Origin: Thermus oshimai DSM 12092
GTDB taxonomy: Bacteria > Deinococcota > Deinococci > Deinococcales > Thermaceae
Length of the DNA stretch: 64,000 nucleotides
Reading direction: 5' to 3'
NCBI RefSeq assembly: GCF_000373145.1
Contig: NZ_KB890619.1
Span: 63,857-127,856 of the forward strand
Shown here in pieces: positions 1 through 7,403 of this stretch. The translations under genes and the position numbers were made by a program. The notes under the pieces were generated by a model. The model had not been told where the DNA came from. It saw nothing but the letters and a program-made list of their open reading frames with translations, and searched no databases. How positions within the stretch are numbered: the first letter of the stretch is position 1; each line of letters starts with the position of its first letter.

Positions 1-170
1 AGGAGCGCCTCCACCCGCTGGGAGAGGCGCTGGAGCTCGCGGTTTAGGAGGGCGATGCGCTGGGCCGCCCGCTCCTCCAGGGCCCGGGCCCTTTGGGCCT
101 GGGCCTCGAGGGTGTTTAGGTCCTGGGCCAGGGCAAGGCCTAGGAGGCAGAGGAGGAGGAGCGCGCGCAC
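1..170 (-). CDS. EnvC-like murein hydrolase activator (M23 family), N-terminal fragment
   Basis: Only the first 56 codons lie in the window; the gene continues past the left edge. Reading leftward from a GTG at 170, it encodes an N-terminal hydrophobic signal peptide (VRALLLLCLLGLALAQ) followed by heptad-like charged sequence rich in Leu, Glu, Arg and Gln, typical of a coiled coil. The GTG comes one base after the ftsX stop codon, so the two are surely co-transcribed. A secreted coiled-coil protein directly after FtsX is the usual arrangement for EnvC/M23-type activators, which FtsEX controls from the membrane. The catalytic or LytM domain is not visible, so the family name is inferred from the signal peptide, the coiled coil and the position. 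Confidence 0.6.
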   Translation of the reverse strand, partial: MRALLLLCLLGLALAQDLNTLEAQAQRARALEERAAQRIALLNRELQRLSQRVEAL

Positions 171-171
171 C

Positions 172-1026
172 CTAAACCTCCCTCAGGTGGGCCCGGCTGG
201 CGAGGTACGCCCCTCCTAGGCCCAGGAAGAGGGCCAGGAGCAAGACGGCCATCCCGGTCTGGATAAGGTCCTCGAGGCTGAGCACGGGGATGAAGGGGAG
301 AAGCCCCTGCAGGGCCCCGGAAAGGCCCCGGTAAAGGACCCCCCCGAAGAGGACCGCGAGGAGCCCAGCCCCCAGGGTGAGGAAGGCCCCTTCCGCCAGG
401 AAGGGCCCCTGGATGAACCGGCGGGTGGCCCCCACCAGGAGCATGATGCCCAGGGCCTCCTTGCGGCTTTCCACCGAGAGGCGGATGGAGCCCATCACGC
501 TGAAGAGGGTGTTGAGGAGGAGGAGGGCCACCAAAAGGACCATGGCCGCCCGGCTTCCCGAGAGCACCCCCACGAGCCTTTCCGTGAGCTCCCCCCCGTA
601 CTCCACCCCCTCCACCCCCGGGAGGCCCCGGAGGCGCTCCGCCACCTGGCGCACGGCCTCGGGGGTCCTCAGGCGCAGGCGCAGGGTGTCGGGCAGGGGG
701 TTTTCCACCAGGTCCTTGGCCTCCGCCAGGTAGGGGTAGTCCAGGACCAGCTGGGCCAGGGCCTCCTCCTTGGTCTGGAGGCGCACCTCCCCCACCTCGG
801 GCCAGGCCTGGATCTCCGTGAGGAGGGCCTCCACGTCCGCCCCCCTTCCTAGAAAAGCGGCCACCTCCAGCTCCCGCTCCAGGCCCTGGACCACCCGCTC
901 CAGGTTCCACAGGAGAAGCCCCAGGAAGTAGAGCAGGGTGAAGGAGACCAGGGCGGTGAAGAAGGTGGCCAGGCTGGCGGTGGGGTGGCGGAGGATCTGG
1001 CGGAACCCTTCGCGGACGGCGTACAC
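172..1026 (-). CDS. ftsX: Cell division protein FtsX (permease subunit of FtsEX)
   Basis: Membrane subunit of the FtsEX complex, which couples cytoplasmic ATPase activity to periplasmic murein hydrolases during division. The 284-residue product has the FtsX layout: a short cytoplasmic arm (REGFRQILRHP), one membrane segment, an extracellular domain with the pattern LPGVEGVEYGGELTERL, then three closely spaced membrane segments at the C-terminus. I chose the GTG at 1026 rather than an in-frame GTG at 1050, because a -10-like TAAGAT ends exactly 7 nt before 1026 and the next residues (VYAVREGFRQI) match the usual FtsX N-terminus. ftsE does not lie upstream: the preceding gene is tauE, behind a terminator. 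The downstream EnvC-like gene is one base away. Confidence 0.9.
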   Translation of the reverse strand: MYAVREGFRQILRHPTASLATFFTALVSFTLLYFLGLLLWNLERVVQGLERELEVAAFLGRGADVEALLTEIQAWPEVGEVRLQTKEEALAQLVLDYPYLAEAKDLVENPLPDTLRLRLRTPEAVRQVAERLRGLPGVEGVEYGGELTERLVGVLSGSRAAMVLLVALLLLNTLFSVMGSIRLSVESRKEALGIMLLVGATRRFIQGPFLAEGAFLTLGAGLLAVLFGGVLYRGLSGALQGLLPFIPVLSLEDLIQTGMAVLLLALFLGLGGAYLASRAHLREV

Positions 1027-1033
1027 GCCCCCT

Positions 1034-1039
1034 ATCTTA
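1034..1039 (-). promoter_or_regulatory. -10 box of a leaderless ftsX promoter
   Basis: TAAGAT on the minus strand is followed by 7 nt and then GTG at 1026. No Shine-Dalgarno sequence fits between them, so the transcript probably starts at the start codon. No good -35 hexamer was recognised. Confidence 0.5.
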
Positions 1040-1067
1040 GGGCTTTCCACCCAAAGCTTTATGAAAG

Positions 1068-1102
1068 CCTAGGGGAAGGCCCCTCGGGAACCTTCCCCTA
1101 GG
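1068..1102 (-). terminator. Stem-loop terminator after tauE
   Basis: Perfect 12-bp inverted repeat: CCTAGGGGAAGG at 1068-1079 and CCTTCCCCTAGG at 1091-1102, with an 11-nt loop. On the minus strand it lies 17 nt after the tauE stop codon and is followed by CTTTCAT. It separates the sulfur operon from ftsX. Confidence 0.75.
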
Positions 1103-1118
1103 TACGGCCCGGGCGGGT

Positions 1119-1862
1119 TTAGAGGTTCTGAACCACGATGAAAACCCCCATGACCACCAGGAAGAGGGCGAAGCCCCGCTTCAGGGCCTCGTGGGGGAGG
1201 CGCACCGCAAGCCGCCCCCCGACCAGACTCCCCAAGGTCCCCACGGCGATGAAGAGGAGGGCCAGGCCCCAGTTCACGGAGAGGCCGTAGGCGGGCAGGA
1301 GGTGGAGGTACTTGTAGAAGCCGGCGAAGGACTTGAGCGCGATGATGAAAAGGCTCGTGCCCACCGCCAGGTGCATGGGAAGCCCCCCCAGGAGGACCAA
1401 AGCGGGGACGATGAGGAACCCGCCCCCCACCCCCACGAAGCCCGTGAGGGCCCCCACGAAAAGCCCTTCCAGGACCACCTTCCAGGCCTTCCGCTCCCCC
1501 TTGGGGGTGAGGGGGACGGGCCGGGCCATGAAGTAGGCGGCGAGGAGCATCACCAGGGCGAAGGTGAGGAGCTGCACCTCCCCGGAGGTGAACCGGGAAA
1601 GCCAGGCCCCCAGGTAGGTGCCCGCCATGCCGGGGAGGCCGAAGAGGAGGAGGCTCCGGTAGTGGACCAGGCCCCTAAGGGCGTAGGGGAGACCCCCCAG
1701 GAGGGCGATCCCCCCCACGATGAGGAGGCTTTCCGCGATGGCCTGCTTGGGTGCTTCCCCCACCAGGTACACCAGGACGGGCACGGTGAGGATGGACCCC
1801 CCGGAGCCCAGAAGGCCCAGGGAGAGCCCGATGAGGAGGGCGCCGAAGAGGGCGAGGCTCAT
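1119..1862 (-). CDS. tauE: TauE/SafE family sulfite/organosulfonate exporter
   Basis: A 247-residue polytopic membrane protein of the TauE/SafE (DUF81) family. It has two similar halves, each beginning with a glycine-rich segment ([22 protein letters not shown] near the N-terminus and [20 protein letters not shown] near residue 140), which is the family signature. Such transporters export sulfite, thiosulfate or sulfonates. Its ATG overlaps the stop of the upstream double rhodanese by 4 bp, and that gene follows the persulfide dioxygenase. The natural substrate is therefore sulfite or thiosulfate made by those enzymes; the exact anion is inferred. A strong hairpin follows the gene. Confidence 0.85.
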   Translation of the reverse strand: MSLALFGALLIGLSLGLLGSGGSILTVPVLVYLVGEAPKQAIAESLLIVGGIALLGGLPYALRGLVHYRSLLLFGLPGMAGTYLGAWLSRFTSGEVQLLTFALVMLLAAYFMARPVPLTPKGERKAWKVVLEGLFVGALTGFVGVGGGFLIVPALVLLGGLPMHLAVGTSLFIIALKSFAGFYKYLHLLPAYGLSVNWGLALLFIAVGTLGSLVGGRLAVRLPHEALKRGFALFLVVMGVFIVVQNL

Positions 1863-2518
1863 CGCTCCACGGGAAGGCCGTGGCTCATCCAGGCGTAGGT
1901 GCCGCCCTCGAGGTTATAGACCTTCTCCCCCGCGAACCCCTGCTGCACCAGGAAGTCCGCGGCCACCCCCGAGCGGTTCCCGGAGTTGCACACGAGGAGG
2001 ATGGGCCGGTCCTTGGGCAGTTCGGAGAGGCGCGTGGGCAGGGTGGAGAGGGGGATGTTCACCGCCCCCGGCACATGCCCCTCCCGGTACTCCCAAGGCT
2101 CGCGCACGTCCACCACGAAGGCCTCCTCCAGGAGGGCCTTGGCCTCCTCCGGCCCCACCTCCTGGAAGGGCACCCCCTGGTAGCCCACCTCCACCGGGGT
2201 GGTGTCCACGGGGAGGCCCGTGCGGTACCAGCGCACGATGCCCCCCTCGAGGTTGTAGAGGTTCTTCCAGCCCTGGGCGGAAAGCCAGGCCACCGCCTGC
2301 CAGGAGCGGTTCCCCGTACGGCAGTAGAGGACCACGGGCCCCTCCTTGGGCACCTCGGCGTAGCGGGCCATGAACTCGGAAAGGGGCAGGAGCCTGGCCC
2401 CGGGGATGCGGGCCTGGGCGAACTCCTCCACCTCCCGCACGTCCAGGAAAAGGGCCCCTTCCTCGTAAAGGGCCTTGGCCTCCTCGGGGGTTAGGTTCTT
2501 CACCTCGGTCTCGTACAT
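1859..2518 (-). CDS. Double-rhodanese-domain sulfurtransferase
   Basis: A 219-residue protein of two complete rhodanese domains, about residues 5-105 and 115-219. Both keep the active-site cysteine: C66 in LYCRTGNRS and C177 in LVCNSGNRS. Both also keep the EGG..W motif that closes the domain. It should transfer sulfane sulfur from persulfides or thiosulfate to thiol acceptors in the cytosol; no signal peptide is seen. I chose the ATG at 2518 over a TTG at 2530 because GGAGGAAGCG forms a good ribosome site just before it. The gene overlaps tauE by 4 bp and lies 52 bp after the persulfide dioxygenase gene. Having two active domains is unlike most tandem rhodaneses, where the N-terminal domain is dead. 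Confidence 0.88.
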   Translation of the reverse strand: MYETEVKNLTPEEAKALYEEGALFLDVREVEEFAQARIPGARLLPLSEFMARYAEVPKEGPVVLYCRTGNRSWQAVAWLSAQGWKNLYNLEGGIVRWYRTGLPVDTTPVEVGYQGVPFQEVGPEEAKALLEEAFVVDVREPWEYREGHVPGAVNIPLSTLPTRLSELPKDRPILLVCNSGNRSGVAADFLVQQGFAGEKVYNLEGGTYAWMSHGLPVER

Positions 2519-2570
2519 CGCTTCCTCCAAAACCCCCGCCGCAAGGGCACCCCCTTGCGGCGGGATGGGA

Positions 2571-4007
2571 TCAGGCGTTCACCAGGGCCTCGCCCTTCTC
2601 CACCGGGAAGCCCAGGGCCTGCCAGGCCCGGATGCCCCCGGTGAGGTTCAGGGCGTTCCTAAAGCCATGGGCCAGAAGGGCGCTGATGGCGGTGCTGGAG
2701 CGGTCGCCCCCCACGCAGTGGACGATGAGGGGCCGGTCCTTGGGAAGCCGGTCCAGATGGGCCAAAACCCGCCCCGCGTGGAGGTTTAGGGCCCCGGGGA
2801 TGTGGCCCGAGAGGTACTCGTCCCGGCCGCGCACGTCCAGGACCAGGGCCTGGCCCTTCTCCCAAAGGGCCTTGGCCTCCTCCGCGGTGATCTGGGGCAC
2901 GGTCTCCAGCTCCCCTTCCGCGTAGCCCTCGAGGCCCGGGATGTACCCCACCACATGGTCCAGCCCGATGCGGATGAGGGCCCGCACCAGCCCCTCCACC
3001 TCCTCCGGCCGGGCCATGAGGACCAGGGGGCGGTCGTAGGGGAGGAGCCAGCCCGCCCAGGTGGAGAAGTTCTTGCCCGCGGGGATGTTGATGGCCCCCT
3101 TCAGGTGCCCCCCGGCGAAGGCGAACTTGTCCCGGGTGTCCACCAGGATGGCCCCTTCGGCCAGGGCCTTAGTGAACTGGCTCTTGGTGAGCCGGGCCGG
3201 GTGGGGGATACCCCCCAGGATGGGCATCCCGTCCCGGTTCAGGCGCTTCATCTCCTTGAAGTAGGTGGGGGCCTCGGGCTGGCCCAGGAGGAGGGCCTTC
3301 ACGAAGCCCTCCTCGTCGTTCCGCTCCAGGTACTCCGCCCACCAGGCGTGCCGCCTCTCGTAGCCCACGGTGGTGGCGGGAAGGGCCCCGAGGGCCTTCC
3401 CGCAGGCCGAGCCCGCCCCGTGGCCGGGCCAGACCTGCACGTGGTCGGGGAGGGTCAGGAACTTCGCCTTGAGGCTTTGGAACATCCGCCTGGCCCCGGG
3501 CTCCGCGGTGCCCTTGAGCCCCGCAGCCTCCTCCAGGAGGTCCGGGCGGCCCACATCCCCCACGAAGACGAAGTCCCCGGTGAGGAGGAGAAGGGGCTCC
3601 TCCGAAACCGCCCCGTCCGCCACCAGGAAGGCGATGTGCTCGGGGGTGTGGCCGGGGGTGTGGAGGACCTTCACCCGGATGTTCCCCACCTTGAACTCAT
3701 CCCCGTCCTTCACCAGGACATGGGGGAAACCCTCCAGGCCCCGGTACTTCCAGTTCTCGTCCCCCTCGTCGGAGAGGTAAAGGGTGGCCCCGGTGGCCCT
3801 CGCGAGCTCCCGGGCCCCCGAGAGGTAGTCCGCGTGGATGTGGGTTTCCGCCACCGCGGTGATGGTGAGGCCCAGGCTCTGGGCCAGGTCCAGGTAGGTG
3901 TCGATGTCCCGCTTGGGGTCCACCACCAGGGCCTCCCCGGTGGCGGGGCAGCCCAGGAAGTAGCTCATCTGGGCGAGGCCTTCCTCGTAGATTTGGCGAA
4001 AGATCAT
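2571..4007 (-). CDS. CstB-like persulfide dioxygenase-rhodanese (MBL fold + two rhodanese domains)
   Basis: A 478-residue cytosolic enzyme with three domains. Residues 1-250 are a metallo-beta-lactamase fold of the ETHE1/persulfide dioxygenase type: THIHADYLSG at 55-64, HTPGH at 116-120, TGDFVFVGD around 143-151 and WPGHG at 193-197 supply the single-iron site. Residues 275-365 are a rhodanese-like domain without the catalytic cysteine. Residues 372-478 are an active rhodanese domain with C431 in VHCVGGDRSS. This MBL/pseudo-rhodanese/rhodanese order is that of Staphylococcus CstB, which turns persulfides and sulfite into thiosulfate. The start has a strong GGAGGTGAAGCC ribosome site. It is the first gene of the leftward operon with the double rhodanese and tauE. 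Confidence 0.9.
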   Translation of the reverse strand: MIFRQIYEEGLAQMSYFLGCPATGEALVVDPKRDIDTYLDLAQSLGLTITAVAETHIHADYLSGARELARATGATLYLSDEGDENWKYRGLEGFPHVLVKDGDEFKVGNIRVKVLHTPGHTPEHIAFLVADGAVSEEPLLLLTGDFVFVGDVGRPDLLEEAAGLKGTAEPGARRMFQSLKAKFLTLPDHVQVWPGHGAGSACGKALGALPATTVGYERRHAWWAEYLERNDEEGFVKALLLGQPEAPTYFKEMKRLNRDGMPILGGIPHPARLTKSQFTKALAEGAILVDTRDKFAFAGGHLKGAINIPAGKNFSTWAGWLLPYDRPLVLMARPEEVEGLVRALIRIGLDHVVGYIPGLEGYAEGELETVPQITAEEAKALWEKGQALVLDVRGRDEYLSGHIPGALNLHAGRVLAHLDRLPKDRPLIVHCVGGDRSSTAISALLAHGFRNALNLTGGIRAWQALGFPVEKGEALVNA

Positions 4008-4045
4008 GGCTTCACCTCCGGAATGGGACCTTTGTCCCGGCCTCT

Positions 4046-4075
4046 AAGATACCCTACCGGGGTAATGGATGTCAA
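4046..4075 (-). promoter_or_regulatory. Promoter of the persulfide dioxygenase operon with CsoR/CstR-like palindrome
   Basis: On the minus strand a consensus -35 TTGACA (4070-4075) and a -10 TATCTT (4046-4051) are 18 nt apart. Inside the spacer lies the palindrome TACCCTACCGGGGTA (4050-4064), which has the TACCC..GGGTA shape known for CsoR-family repressors, so a bound repressor would block RNA polymerase. A small hairpin, GGGAC-CTTT-GTCCC (4025-4038), follows in the 5' leader. Regulator identity is inferred. Confidence 0.6.
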
Positions 4076-4103
4076 GCCGGAAGGGAAAGTTCATGCCCTC
4101 CCA

Positions 4104-4160
4104 TTCCCAATCCCAAGGCCCCATGCTATACTCCATAAAGGATTAGCCCCTACGGGGGTA
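4104..4160 (+). promoter_or_regulatory. Promoter of the glutaredoxin-rhodanese-TlpA operon with second CsoR/CstR-like palindrome
   Basis: The -35 TTCCCA (4104-4109) and -10 TATACT (4127-4132) are 17 nt apart. Just after the expected start of transcription is TAGCCCCTACGGGGGTA (4144-4160), a 7-3-7 inverted repeat with one unpaired position. It resembles the palindrome in the opposite promoter at 4050-4064, so the two operons are probably controlled by one repressor. Confidence 0.55.
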
Positions 4161-4174
4161 TCCGGGAGGAAAAG

Positions 4175-4864
4175 ATGCCGCTTTTAGGACCCAAAGAGCA
4201 GGAGATCGTACGGGAAAGGCTTTCCACCCTGAACCGGGACGTGGAGATGATCCTCTTCACCGACACCTCCACCCTCGTGGCCCCGGGGAAGGAGCCCTGC
4301 ATGTACTGCCGGGAAACGGAGCAGCTTCTGAGGGAGCTTCAGGCCCTTTCCGATAAGCTCCACCTGGAGGTCTACGACCTCGCCACCCCTGAAGGGAAGG
4401 AAAAGGCCGAGGCCTACAAGGTGGAGGCGGCCCCCACCCTGATCCTCCGGGAGAAGGGCTCGGAGGCCACCAACCTCCGGTACCGGGGTATCCCCGCGGG
4501 CTACGAGTTCGCAAGCCTCCTGGAGGACCTGGAGATGCTGGGCCGGGACGGGCACGGCCTGCCCGAGAACGTGGTGCAAGAGCTCAACAACCTCCCCGAG
4601 GAGGTGGTCCTGCAGGTCTTCGTCACCCCCACCTGCCCCTACTGCCCGCAGGCGGTGCGCACCGCCCACCGCATGGCCTATGCCTCGCCCAAGGTCTTCG
4701 GGGAGATGATCGAGGCCAACGAGTTCCCCGAGCTTTCCAATCGTTACCACATCCACGGGGTGCCGGACACCATCATCAACCACGGCAAGGCGCGGGTGCT
4801 CGGGGCCCAGCCCCTCTCCCAGTTCCTCCAGGCCATCCGCCAGGCCGTGGGGGTGAAGGCCTAG
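4175..4864 (+). CDS. Glutaredoxin-like protein disulfide oxidoreductase (two CxxC domains)
   Basis: A 229-residue protein of two thioredoxin-fold units, each with a redox motif: CMYC at 42-45 in the first and CPYC at 154-157 in the second. Each unit also has the expected cis-proline region (AAPTLI near 85-90 and GVPDTI in the second). The family (PDO / glutaredoxin-like domain proteins) is common in thermophiles and reduces or forms cytosolic disulfides, probably with thioredoxin reductase. GGGAGGAAAAG precedes the ATG. It is the first gene of the rightward sulfur operon, so it may reduce persulfides or the rhodanese partners, but that is inference. A rhodanese lipoprotein follows after 1 bp. 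Confidence 0.9.
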   Translation: MPLLGPKEQEIVRERLSTLNRDVEMILFTDTSTLVAPGKEPCMYCRETEQLLRELQALSDKLHLEVYDLATPEGKEKAEAYKVEAAPTLILREKGSEATNLRYRGIPAGYEFASLLEDLEMLGRDGHGLPENVVQELNNLPEEVVLQVFVTPTCPYCPQAVRTAHRMAYASPKVFGEMIEANEFPELSNRYHIHGVPDTIINHGKARVLGAQPLSQFLQAIRQAVGVKA

Positions 4865-4865
4865 C

Positions 4866-5243
4866 ATGACCCGGCGCGCCCTCCTGGGCCTCTTGGCCCT
4901 GCCCCTGCTCCTCGCCGCCTGCGGCCCCAAGGGGAGCTACCGGAACATTGGTCCCGAGGAGCTCTACCAGGCCGCAGCCCAGGGGGCCCTCATCGTGGAC
5001 GTGCGCACCCCCATGGAGTTCGCCCAGGGGCACGTGCCGGGGGCGGTGAACCTGCCGGTGGAGGAGGTCGCCCGCTGGGCCAAGGACCTCCCCAAGGACC
5101 GGCCCGTCTACCTCTACTGCCGTAGCGGCAACCGGAGCCGGCAGGCGGCGGAGTACCTGGCCCGGCAGGGGTACGCCAACCTGTACAACCTCGAGGGGGG
5201 CGTCCTGGCCATAGAGCGGGCCGGATACCCCCTGGTCCGCTGA
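4866..5243 (+). CDS. Rhodanese-domain lipoprotein
   Basis: A 125-residue protein with an N-terminal signal ending in the lipobox LLAAC; the lipid-carrying cysteine is C19, so it should be anchored on the outer face of the inner membrane. The remainder is one rhodanese domain with the active cysteine in LYCRSGNRSRQ and the closing LEGGV motif. It would handle sulfane sulfur outside the cytosol. Its stop overlaps the first base of the next gene (TGATG), which is a membrane-bound thioredoxin, so the two may form a periplasmic sulfur or thiol relay. Confidence 0.88.
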   Translation: MTRRALLGLLALPLLLAACGPKGSYRNIGPEELYQAAAQGALIVDVRTPMEFAQGHVPGAVNLPVEEVARWAKDLPKDRPVYLYCRSGNRSRQAAEYLARQGYANLYNLEGGVLAIERAGYPLVR

Positions 5244-6046
5244 TGGACGCCCTCACCCTCGGCCCCTTGGCCCTCCCCTGGACCCGGGTCCAGGTGGCCT
5301 TGGGGCTTCTCGCCTTCCTCCTGGCCGCAGGGGTTTTGGCCAGGCGGGTGGACCCCAGGCTGAACGCTTGGGCCTCCAACGCGGTCTTTTGGGGGTTGGT
5401 GGGGGCCCGGCTGGGCTTCGTGCTGGAGAACCTTTCCATATACGCCAAGGACCCCCTCTCCGTCCTCTACGTCTGGCAGGGGGGGTTTGACCCCTGGTGG
5501 GGTATCCTGGTGGGAGGAGGGTATACGCTCATGACCCTACCCAAAGCCCTCTTGCGCCCCGCCCTCCTTTCGGCCCTGGCGGGCGGGGTGGTCTTCCTTT
5601 TGGTCCTGGCCCTAAGCCCGGGAAAGCGCGCTTCCGCTGGCACCCTTCCCGACCTAACCCTGGCCACCCTGGGGGGCACGCCGGTGGACCTCCAGGACTT
5701 TCGGGGAAAGCCCCTGGTCCTGAACGCCTGGGCCACCTGGTGCCCCCCCTGCCGCCGGGAGCTCCCCATGATGCTACGGGTGTCGGAGGAAACCCCTGGG
5801 GTGCGCTTCGCCTTCGTGAGCCAGGGGGAGGGCCCGGCGGTGGTGCGGGCCTTTTTGGAGAAGGAGGGATTGGCGGGGGACTGGTTCCTCCTGGACCCCG
5901 AGACCCGGCTTTCCGAGGCCCTCAAGGTGCAGGGCCTGCCCACCACCTTCTTCTTTGACCGGGAGGGGCGGCTTGTGGCCCGGCACATGGGGGAGCTCTC
6001 CGAGGCCCTCCTCAGGGGGTATCTCCGGGTCATCAGCCCGCCTTGA
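5243..6046 (+). CDS. Membrane protein with Lgt-like N-terminal region fused to a TlpA/ResA-type thioredoxin
   Basis: A 267-residue protein. Residues 12-35, 45-65 and 108-125 are hydrophobic membrane segments. Residues 54-81 (GARLGFVLENL ... YVWQGG) resemble the conserved core of prolipoprotein diacylglyceryl transferase (Lgt), but the region is far too short to be a whole Lgt. From about residue 135 the protein is a TlpA/ResA thioredoxin domain with WATWCPPC at 163-170, a cis-Pro in GLPTTFF and the usual insert between strands. It probably reduces disulfides or persulfides outside the membrane. It overlaps the lipoprotein gene by 1 bp and converges on spoVR with a 14-bp overlap. The Lgt resemblance is seen by eye only. 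Confidence 0.75.
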   Translation: MDALTLGPLALPWTRVQVALGLLAFLLAAGVLARRVDPRLNAWASNAVFWGLVGARLGFVLENLSIYAKDPLSVLYVWQGGFDPWWGILVGGGYTLMTLPKALLRPALLSALAGGVVFLLVLALSPGKRASAGTLPDLTLATLGGTPVDLQDFRGKPLVLNAWATWCPPCRRELPMMLRVSEETPGVRFAFVSQGEGPAVVRAFLEKEGLAGDWFLLDPETRLSEALKVQGLPTTFFFDREGRLVARHMGELSEALLRGYLRVISPP

Positions 6047-7403
6047 GCCAGGTCTCCTTCCCCCCCACCACCGTTTTCAGGTGGACGGGGCGGCCCCAGA
6101 GGCGGTGCAGGTTCTCCAGCACCGCCTGGGTCTTTTTCAGGTCCAGCTCCATCCCCTCGTAGAGGTGCTCCAGGAGGAGCTCCCCCCGGTTGCCGTAGTT
6201 GGCGTCCAAAAGCTCCACCACCGGGTAGCCCAGGTTGGTGAGGCGGAAGAGGAGGGCCCGCTTGGCCTCCTCAAAGCGGGGGAGGTCCTCGGGGAGGAGG
6301 AGGCGGTGCCGTAGGGCGAACTCCGGGGTGAGGAACTCCTCCAGGAAGGGGAGGTCGGTGTAGACCGTGCGCACCTGGAAGAGCTTCTTCCGGCCCTCCC
6401 CAAAGGGCTTCTCGTAGCGGAGCCTTTCCCCTAAGGGCAGGGCCTCGTACTCCGGACCGAAGCGCCCCTTGTCCCAGCGCTCCTCCACCTCCTTAAGGAG
6501 GAGGTAGCCCAAGCGGTAGGGGTTGAACCCCCGGGCCGCGAGAAGCCCCGCCTGGAGCTCGGCGAACTCCACCGCCTCCTCCGGGGTGAGGAGGGGGAGG
6601 AGGAGCCTTGTGTGCCAGTAGGTGGCCCAGCCCTCGTTCAGGATCTTGGTGGCCCCCTGGGGGGCGAAGTAGAGGCTCTCCTCCCGGACGATCTCCAGGA
6701 TGCCCTTCTGCCAGGGGGCGAGAGGGGCGTGCCGGGCCAGGAAGCCCAGGAGGTCCCGGGTGGGCCTGGGGGGGAGGGGCTTGGGGCTCGCCCCCTCCTC
6801 CGCCTCCTTGGGGGGTTCGGGGGACGGGTTCACGAAGGGCTCCAGGTAGGGGCGCACCCGCAGGCGGGCCGGCCCGGGGGTTTCCTCGGGCTCCTCGGGC
6901 CTTTGGATGTAGGGGGCGTGGGGGTCGATGAGGGTTTCCAGGGAAAGGGCCATGTCCAGGAACTCCTCCACGCTCCTGGCCCCGTGGCGCTCCATGGCCC
7001 GTTCCACGTAGGCCGCGTGGTGGGCCATCTCGTCCAGCATGTCCTTGGGGGTGGGGCGGAAGGCCAGGTTGTTCTGGAAGAAGTCCGCGTGGGCGTAGAC
7101 GTGGGCCATCACCAGCTTCTGGGCCAGGGGGGTGTTTCCCTTGAGGAGGTAGGCCTGGACGGGCACGGTGTTCACCACCAGCTCGTAGATGCGCCCGAGG
7201 CCGTACCGGTAGACCTCCCGCTGCCTTAAGTACTCGCTCCCAAAGCGCCAGTGGGGGTAGCGGCGGGGAAAGCCCCCGTAGGCGGCCAGCATGGCCATCT
7301 CCTCCGGCTCCACCTCCTGGAAGAGCACCGGGGGAAAGGAAAGCCCATGGGCTTCCGCCCGCGCCCTTAGGGTTTCCGCCCACGCCCTAAGCTCGGCCCT
7401 CAC
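6033..7403 (-). CDS. spoVR: SpoVR family protein
   Basis: A 456-residue SpoVR family member. Typical family segments are seen: FPRRYPHWRFGSEYLRQ near residue 45, VYAHADFFQNN near 107, ILNEGWATYWHTRLL near 260 and NPYRLGYLLLKEVEERWD near 300. The biochemical role is unknown; in Bacillus it affects the spore cortex, and in non-spore-formers it travels with prkA and yhbH/yeaH. The GTG start at 7403 overlaps the end of the upstream VWA gene by 17 bp. The 3' end overlaps the convergent TlpA gene. The organism shows no other spore genes here, so the name is historical. Confidence 0.93.
   Translation of the reverse strand: MRAELRAWAETLRARAEAHGLSFPPVLFQEVEPEEMAMLAAYGGFPRRYPHWRFGSEYLRQREVYRYGLGRIYELVVNTVPVQAYLLKGNTPLAQKLVMAHVYAHADFFQNNLAFRPTPKDMLDEMAHHAAYVERAMERHGARSVEEFLDMALSLETLIDPHAPYIQRPEEPEETPGPARLRVRPYLEPFVNPSPEPPKEAEEGASPKPLPPRPTRDLLGFLARHAPLAPWQKGILEIVREESLYFAPQGATKILNEGWATYWHTRLLLPLLTPEEAVEFAELQAGLLAARGFNPYRLGYLLLKEVEERWDKGRFGPEYEALPLGERLRYEKPFGEGRKKLFQVRTVYTDLPFLEEFLTPEFALRHRLLLPEDLPRFEEAKRALLFRLTNLGYPVVELLDANYGNRGELLLEHLYEGMELDLKKTQAVLENLHRLWGRPVHLKTVVGGKETWLKAG

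Noticed and set aside
2802..4187. 461-codon open frame on the plus strand opposite the persulfide dioxygenase
   Set aside because: High GC gives long antisense open frames. Its product is low-complexity (rich in Gly, His, Val and Leu) with no domain, and the opposite frame has clear catalytic motifs.
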